Shown here piece after piece: positions 58,201-64,000 of a stretch of DNA of 64,000 nt. Under the pieces are notes generated by a model that saw only the letters and a list, made by a program, of their open reading frames with translations, did not search any database and had not been told where the DNA came from. A program made the position numbers and the translations under genes. This DNA comes from Beroe ovata (taxonomy: Eukaryota > Ctenophora > Nuda > Beroida > Beroidae), in the NCBI GenBank assembly GCA_946803715.1, contig CAMPET010000129.1, positions 71,872 through 135,871 on the forward strand. The letters run 5' to 3'. Every line of letters begins with the position of its first letter. The stretch's first letter is position 1.

Positions 58201-61200
58201 CATAATTATGCGCGTTGCATTGTAAGATGGTTTCTATTGTTCAGTGAGGTTATGCTTATATTGCGGATAATATCAACAAACCGATGAACAAGTCATAAGG
58301 AGTGATCAGGAATAGATTGAAAAAGCATGTTTAACAATCACAGGGAAATTATTCAGAATGGTGTGACATTATACTATTCACGGCCAATGGCCATTACAAC
58401 AAACACTTATCACACGATCTAACTGTACATTAATACCCTCAATACCATTAAGCGAAGCTCGCTTAAGCTTGATAAGCTTTCAGGAGGTTGCTAATATAAC
58501 CCTACTATTTTCCTTTCTCTCTACCAACTTTCAGTTACACTTTACATCATCTAGATTACTGTACGATAACTGCCAACTGAATAATCCAACACGCAATATT
58601 TGATCACACATTCATCACACATTTATCACTCATTCTTCATTTCAGGGGAGTTCGACGCGAAGACCGTATCACAGGGTAAAATCCTGGGTCGTATATTTGA
58701 CATAGTGGTGAGCAGCCCTCCGACACACCCATGCTACGAGGCAGCGTGTGATGCGATATGCAGTGCAACCTACGCTATGGAGGACCTACATGTTAATAGG
58801 TTAATTGGGTTAATTGGTTAGATGTTAATAAGTTAACTGGGTTGATTGGTTGATTGGGTTATTAGATGTAAACGGATGAAATCGAGGTTCAGTTGATCAG
58901 TAGACCGAACCCAATGATCAGAGTGAGAGAGTGGAAGGAAAAATCTCATATCGTATTGACACAGCTTTGAAAAACGTTAAAACCTAGAGAGCGAAGAATC
59001 GCCGAGAATAATTGCTCATGTTCCTATAACGACAGAAGAATAAAAGCGCCACCTAGAATGAATGGCAAATGCGTTTTGGCAGCTGGAAATTGTTCGAAAA
59101 ACCGTCACAGACTACGACGTTTTCACGCGTTTTGGTCGACTAACGATTTGCAGGTCGGGCAATTAGGCTGGTTATGCTAATGTCTGGTGAATTCGACCGT
59201 AAGTGTTGGAGTGATTTAGCAATTTCCAAATTACCGATTTGCATTCTAAAGCAGGAGTGAGAACTGAGATTCGATGAGGAAGAATGTCTTGAACAATAAT
59301 TGACTGGTGGAATCACCTACGCAATTGTGACAATTATGAAATTAAAGCGAGAATTTAGTCCGGACAGAAATCAAACTGATAATATCGAATTTGAATTTGT
59401 CAAATTAAGAAGTGGTGGTATGATTAGTCCGTGAGAGAGATATAAACTTAGGTCCAAACAAGCTATTACGTACAACAAGATACCATGGGAACAATAGCTG
59501 ATATAGAGGGAACTGCAACAGGTCTGGATACTTTTCATAACGGTTATTGACCAGTATTCCATGAGGAATCATTGTAATTCCCCACATAGGAATTTCGTAT
59601 GTTACAAGTAGTGCTCTGACCCTTTTCTTACACCCCACCCCTCCCTAATCCCTTCTCTTATCATGGCCTCTTCTCTTCCCTCCACTCCCCCTCCAATCCA
59701 CTCCCCCTCTCTCACTCCCCCTCTCACCCCCTTCCCTCCCTCACAGGGATTTGGCACTGCAAGTAGTTCCCCGGCTCTCCGCGCTACAAGCTCCTCTCCA
59801 CACAGCTATAGCAGATGATAATCAGGATGTGGTTAACAGTATCGCCCGCATCGTCACAGGTAATAAGTTTTTCTTGGGCAGGGGTTCCTAGTTTTTCAGT
59901 CACGTGACAGCAATTGACCAATGGGAAAGCAGACGCAACCAATGAAAATCATAAAACATTGTCACGTGATCAAAATCATTTGGGACCCCTCCCCAAGAAT
60001 AACATCAGAGATATCAAATAGTGCGGCGAAGCAACTGCAACGGTGAAGCATTGAGGTATCCACTAACCTTGCGAAATTAATTAGTTCGTACTACATAGGG
60101 TGTCTGAGAAACGTTTTTGCTGCGAAATATTCTGTTGCACAAACTGAAACTGCGGATAACTGATATAATGGAAAACAAATGTGTGAATGCCTCGAATTAT
60201 GAAACGTTGTTGAAGTACCTATGGAATTAGAAGGAAGCAATTAATAGAAGTCACTTTATGAAAACTTGGGCGAGCAGTGCGAACGAAATTACATCAGTAT
60301 ATCAAATGGCCTCTCTATTCGTTTTTTCGGGAGGTTAGATGCACTTGTGATACAGCAGTTCCAAAAAATACCTAATATTTTGTGGTTTGCAAATTCTTTG
60401 AATATAGGTACGTACTACGTACGGGGTTGAATAAGGCGTGAACTATTGCTACAATAGTTTAACATTGAGTTGTGACTTACTTCGACTTATCAGAGTAATA
60501 TGGCTTTGTGTTGCTATGAACTAAACGATAGTGCAAGTGAAGAGGGCAATTAGATATTTATGGAGACTGCGAAGTGTTTTCTCAGGAATCAAACTGAATC
60601 TGTTTTCGAAAATAAATCACGGAAATTGGAATTGATTTTAAACTCAATATAAAAACCGATGAAAGACGTTGTGTGGTTCTGATGATAGTATCTGGATACA
60701 TAGATTCTATCGAACATGACGCGTCATCAATTGTACCTAGTTGTGCAAGGTGATGACACGTGCCCAATAGCCAACCCATATTGGTATTCGGTATGTGATG
60801 GGAAGTCATATCATGACCTTGCTTCCTCTGTTAGTGTCATGACATTGCTTCTGACATCAGAAGCCGGCTTCCTCTGTGTTAGTAGAGACGTGAATAGGCC
60901 TTGGACTTACAGTGTTATGTCCCTATGTTACTGACGCTAGGTATCAGATAAATATGGGGTGTCAGAATATTATGTCAGGGTCAAAGTGAAGAATGAAATT
61001 GTTTTTTACTCACAGTGATACCCCCGCGGCTCGTTCCTCAAGCTTGACCTGTCCCCTAACTTATTCACCCCTGTTCCCTAACTAACTCACCCCTGTCACC
61101 TTACCTACTCACCCCTGTTCCCTAACTCCCCCTGCCTGTTCCCTAACTTACTCACCCCTGTCCCCTAACTCCTCCACCTGTTCCCTAACTTATTCACCCC

Positions 61201-63109
61201 TGTTCCCTAACTCCCCCCTGTTCCCTAACAATCTCACCCTCGTTCATCTTCAGAGGCAGGTGAATCCCTAATCGGTCCCCTAACCAAGACCCCAGGAAAA
61301 GATCTAGGGGAGCTAGGGATTGTATCTCTGATCCTATCCGCTATCAAATATCATGACTACACGGTATGATCCGTTACTCATCATGGAACTTTCCACTTTG
61401 AATTGCACATGTTTGTTCACTTAACCTAACACCAAGACAACCATCAAATCAAGTGATCACTGCAGCTGTCCTTACAATGACGTCACAATCACGCGTGATC
61501 ATGATGACGTCACAGCGTATCGTTCAGGTAGCGGAGATCTCGTTTAACTTCTGGTTCCAACTCGCTGAAAACATATACCGGGCTCCGGATATGACGATTG
61601 TGGACACGTACAAACCTGTGTTCATACAGCTACTTCACGTTATGGTAAGTGACTAAGTGGTGTCAAGTGATGAAAATATGTGTCAAGTGATAAGGCATAG
61701 TGTCAAGGGATGAGACATAGTGTCAAGTGATGTCTCATCAGTGACAGGGGTGACTTGAGGTAGGCAAATTGGGTGGTAGATGTATCAAAATCTACGGGAG
61801 ATGTAGAATAACAGCAATGAGTAGAATAAAAGATTGGAATGTCCCATAGGAGAAGAACTGTAGAATATATTACCTATTGAGCAACAGCAATTAATTGTAA
61901 GCAAGGTAAAACATCATTGATAACACATCTCCGTATAGAGTTGGGAAACATTGAAAAGACTGCACGTGATTGTCGAACAAACCAGGGACATAGAAATATG
62001 TGAAAATGATTATTGTGTAACCTAACAAACTTGTGTTTGAAACACACCCCATTCAATTATGTTACACAAGCAAACAAATTAAAGTATCAACATTGTTATT
62101 CCTCGTGTTCATTCCCCTGGGTGTGCTTACGTAGGTTGCTATGTACAAAGAGTTAAATTAAACAACTTACAATGGAATTTCGAACTCATCTTAGATAATG
62201 TCCAATATGATACCGTATAGCTCCAAGCACAGACATATAGATGATTATTGATTATGGATTATGAATGTTGTAATTGATGTGCGCAATAGATTAATTAGTT
62301 AATTACACGGGGATTACGCGCTTGGCTTAACGAGCACGGTGGATATCCTAATCAACGAGGGTCTTGTTAGACATGACACCAATTTATCCAAACAGATTCC
62401 AGGGATCTCAACTTCGTGCCATATTTCAGATCAAGCTGTGCGAGCTTCCCGAGGACTTTGACGAGGCGTCAAGCGACGAAGACGACTTTGTAGAGTTCAG
62501 GGATAAGTGTAGTGACCTTCTCAAAGATGTCGTCTACATTGTCGGTATGTCAGAAACGGGATTTTTGTTTCTTTTTCATTAGAAAATCATTCACTAATCG
62601 TGCTGATATAGGAATCGTTGCATCCATAGCAGTCATATACTCCTTCAAAAACTTGATATGGAAGAAACATAATCTAAGATCCTGGACTGATAGAAGTCCT
62701 TATCAGAAATGAAAGAACCGAGAAAACGAATAACAAGACTAGTGAAAATTAGGTCGACACCATTTTCACTGGAATTCTCAGTTCCCAGTTAACGCTGACA
62801 GGAATTCAGTTGGAAATTAATAACCCGCTTCTACTAATCTTGCTCACTAAGGATATTATTAACAGTTCATCAGGGAACTCCTTACCGACGCATAGTCTTG
62901 TTAATAATAAACGTCAAAGCTTCTCCATACTTCAAATCAATCAGCAATAAACGTCGTTCCAATAATTGCCCAGGAATCCGTGGAGTTTTGGAGCTCCTTC
63001 TCCAAGAATTGGAAAAGACGAGTGAATGGCCGAAGACTGAGAGTCTGCTGTTTAGTAGCTCGTGTGTCATTAAGATCCTCAGTAACAATGACACTGACAT
63101 CGTGTACAG
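52218..63109 (+). CDS. TNPO3: TNPO3 (transportin-3), 3' partial at the right edge
   Basis: Exons 52218-52345, 52422-52600, 52674-52770, 52854-52928, 57797-57969, 58646-58799, 59747-59859, 61254-61363, 61528-61644, 62430-62544 and 62974-63109 keep one frame and give the first 465 residues. TNPO3 is the karyopherin-beta that imports SR-type splicing factors into the nucleus; it is built of HEAT repeats. Landmarks: LRNKIQKEFRELP with SLRDSLLKHL, VTQLSLALADLALQMPSW, LLECLTVLPEEV, HVFRCWGSWL, EISFNFWFQLAENIY with FIQLLH, and FVEFRDKCSDLLKDVVYIVG. Start ATG 52218 gives a normal short N-terminus before the first HEAT repeat. Intron 4 (52929-57796) contains the glutamate receptor gene on the other strand. 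Exon 62430-62544 has a second copy at 63598-63712 after a single N; I count it once. The rest of the gene (about half) lies beyond 64000. Confidence 0.93.
53293..56175 (-). CDS. Ionotropic glutamate receptor family channel, intronless, nested in TNPO3 intron 4
   Basis: 960 aa from ATG 56175 (MQHNMETLFIFVLLLQIS, signal peptide). An acceptor-like CCTCATCCCCTCAG directly precedes this ATG, so the longer frame from 56220 is probably not used. Order: amino-terminal LIVBP-like domain (about 25-410); ligand lobe S1 (MKIGAVHGPPFALNP ... DLSVSSIRREYIDFTIPF, with the amino-acid-binding Arg); M1; cytosolic Cys/Glu-rich loop; pore (LWVVGGGLVGQGGDPLPRS); M3 with MYAANLTAF for the usual SYTANLAAF; S2 (SEYGWGVRPKSST ... 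FALFEDHLWLEY, GARNCGG); M4; short tail. At the pore Q/R/N site the residue is Gly. The S2 position that is Glu in AMPA/kainate receptors aligns with Asp, as in glycine-binding NMDA subunits, so glycine or another amino acid may be the ligand. Cell-surface cation channel. Confidence 0.93.
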   Translation of the reverse strand: MQHNMETLFIFVLLLQISTTDHHFKFGFMLNSKDTYRSAYETVINLAVDKFNNRTDGVVLETFIKNYDGSSLYNMVNEACDLLTEDIDLVISTSYSDSIGVQADVFNRVDMPLIGTSASDSHLITGSRDELFLLPPLDEMQVHVIVDLLSKYGWMKLSIIGSDSNFGIHGVTFLQQLLVETTAEVTVKEEFDTSVYFFKAEDNPEDIDMSDIITNVLDHMDRVFVLHCEDMYGKYVLKKAHEAGLMGETFVWIVSESITSSPQNLKIHLNDTDSNGYYPSYYDGLLGISLYVDTGSKNYREFKEEALLASNGKLKEEDLIPIVGMLYDAVTMAGNAVASYLSPKNIELPPNSLCGEEPWAGSSYIIDSIVGYQYEGATGSYRFMPNHTTTMTSKYRIVNFKDPGTGAGSMFTSIGTWTSTERLHISTDDMLFLGGLTEPPRGVPSSLNGRHMKIGAVHGPPFALNPTGCPENECWSGICPKIVEDLSELLNFTYEFVVPKDNKYGHFNETTKLWSGMVRDLLDNKIDMIAMDLSVSSIRREYIDFTIPFLETGVSAIIKGESKTNTMFFFLSPFAISTWAAILFSFVIMAVCQTFVGKLSPYDSNGMVKYARRNCACSKCTPETTLIEEEVCLVEEAEEECGDSKSSILNNLWVVGGGLVGQGGDPLPRSPSGRVILLTWWFFVMLIINMYAANLTAFMTLDKVGIPIKSPTDLLGQSEYGWGVRPKSSTNNFLQRHYSDEYRRLSSESTPMDSFDSSLRRVNEGGFALFEDHLWLEYNISNNCDLFFIGDKLLAVPVAFGLPMQSPYARLLNKYMLDYRERGYFKQLWEDMGTGARNCGGDNIGNDKKLDVHTLVGIFYVLVVGLGLGFIFLILEFICASITDRRKGRSFCSKLFERICAVLCGDPNPTKGTVSMVTNPNGKSKQVKIHRNDPSDTDNVTMNGNNYMAAMVKSRDHSCL
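57760..57810 (+). repeat. Tandem duplication of the TNPO3 exon 5 splice acceptor
   Basis: CTGCAGGTATCTGAAGTTG occurs twice, 32 bp apart. The first copy precedes the real acceptor at 57796. Using the first AG would add 32 nt and shift the frame. Confidence 0.9.
59640..59746 (+). repeat. CTCCCCCTC pyrimidine array before TNPO3 exon 7
   Basis: Almost pure C/T repeat units run directly into the acceptor at 59746. Confidence 0.75.
61040..61245 (+). repeat. CCCCTGTTCCCTAACT tandem array before TNPO3 exon 8
   Basis: About nine units of 16-25 bp, pyrimidine-rich, ending a few bases before the acceptor at 61253. Confidence 0.9.
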
Positions 63110-64000
63110 GTTTGTCATGGGCGTCGAATGATCGGATATTATCGACGGTTGGGTGTCAAAATGCAAGTTTCGTGCCCGTTTTGTGTGTGAAATGTGAATG
63201 TGAAGGCTGTAATGTGAAGTATAGACTATTATATGTAGCATGGGGTTGAAAACGGGTTGTGAGGGAAAGATATTCCCTTGCGTTTCACTATCCACTCACA
63301 CACTCACACAAATATACACGCACACACACTCACACACTGACACACGCACGCACGCACACGCACGCACACATACATACATACATACACACACACACTCACT
63401 CACACACACAAACACAAACACAGACACACACAAACACAAACACAGACACAACACANGATTAATTAGTTAATTACACGGGGATTACGCGCTTAGCTTGACG
63501 AGCACGGTGGATATCCTAATCAACGTCGGTCTTGTTATGCATGACACCAATCTATCCGAACAGATTACAGGGATCTCAACTTCGTGCCTTATTTCAGATC
63601 AAGTTGTGCGAGCTTCCCGAGGACTTTGACGAAGCGTCAAGCGACGAAGACGACTTTGTAGAGTTTAGGGATAAGTGTAGTGACCTTCTCAAAGATGTCG
63701 TCTACATTGTTGGTATGTCAGAAATGGGATTTTTATTTCTTTTTCATTGGAAAATCATTCACTATTCGTGCTGCATCCATAGCAAAAACACCGTTTGTAG
63801 TCATATATTCCTTCAAAAAATTGATATGGAAGAATCATAATCTAACATCCTAGACTGATAGAAGTCCTTATGGGAAATGAAAGAACCGAGAAAACGAATA
63901 ACAAGACGTGAAAATTAGGTCGACATCATTTTCACTGGAATTCTCAGTTCCAAGTTATACGCTGACAGGAATTCAGTTGGAAATTAATAACCAGCTTCTA
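62288..64000. repeat. Direct duplication flanking a single N (TNPO3 exon 10 region)
   Basis: Copy A starts at about 62288 and copy B at 63457, both opening GATTAATTAGTTAATTACAC. N is at 63456 after a CA repeat (63296-63455). The 115-bp exon in the two copies (62430-62544, 63598-63712) differs at four sites, all synonymous; the introns differ by substitutions and small indels. Confidence 0.9.
63296..63455 (+). repeat. CACA/CACACT microsatellite
   Basis: Mixed CA repeat with CACT, CACG and CATA variants, ending at the single N at 63456. Reading frames through it are artefacts. Confidence 0.95.

Noticed and set aside
63598-63712. Tandem duplication of a TNPO3 exon as a real gene feature
   Set aside because: It follows a single N with the whole surrounding region repeated and only silent differences; an unmerged haplotype is simpler.
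1-64000. tRNA or rRNA genes
   Set aside because: I looked for tRNA B-box-like GGTTCGANNCC signals with matching arms and found none that fold; a covariance search was not possible here.

Overview
This is a piece of nuclear genome from an intron-rich invertebrate animal. Evidence for that: GT-AG introns of about 50 bp to 5 kb, animal-specific families (paired-class homeodomain, SRCR and Ly6/uPAR domains, an ionotropic glutamate receptor, SLC22-type and GT31 proteins), dense microsatellites and short fold-back repeats. The TNPO3, USO1 and GFOD homologues are recognisable but divergent. An early-branching marine animal such as a sponge is my guess, not something the sequence proves. I rebuilt gene models by hand from splice sites and reading phase; where stated, summed exon lengths keep one frame throughout.

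Left part (1-28.6 kb): (i) the 3' part of a large unrecognised disordered protein on + (about 234-6704); (ii) an eight-exon paired-like homeobox gene on + (9221-13449); (iii) a secreted serine-protease homologue with all three catalytic residues replaced, followed by an SRCR domain, on - (17113 down to at least 14940); (iv) the 3' exons of an unrecognised acidic protein on - (about 21231-19386); (v) an SLC22-like transporter in one coding exon on - (25501-23996); (vi) a GT31-like glycosyltransferase in one coding exon on + (27393-28517).

Middle (29.2-51.2 kb): four minus-strand genes lie head to tail: a Rieske + DUF455 ferritin-like protein (51200-49887), a GFOD-like oxidoreductase (49679-46583), an APEX1-like AP endonuclease (46105-43558, one catalytic exon lost in a 490-bp N gap) and USO1/p115 (43240-29177, 28 exons, 1290 aa). 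A complete eight-exon gene for a secreted two-domain Ly6/uPAR protein (32879-35869, +) sits inside USO1 intron 22 on the opposite strand.

Right part (52.2-64 kb): TNPO3/transportin-3 on + runs off the right edge. Its intron 4 holds, on the opposite strand, a complete intronless ionotropic glutamate receptor (56175-53293). The Rieske and TNPO3 genes are divergent, with a CpG-rich hairpin cluster between them.

The genes look like ordinary cell functions (ER-Golgi tethering, DNA base-excision repair, nuclear import, transport, glycosylation, signalling) with no shared pathway. The most unusual signals are in the non-coding layer. Tandem arrays abut splice sites and repeat the splice-site sequence itself. 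The exact 10-mer palindrome GTCACGTGAC occurs about ten times, including as a coding repeat. A short TTGACACCAC / GTGGTGTCAA motif is dispersed in introns and two coding exons. At least three of the four single-N gaps are flanked by near-identical direct copies, which points to unmerged haplotypes.
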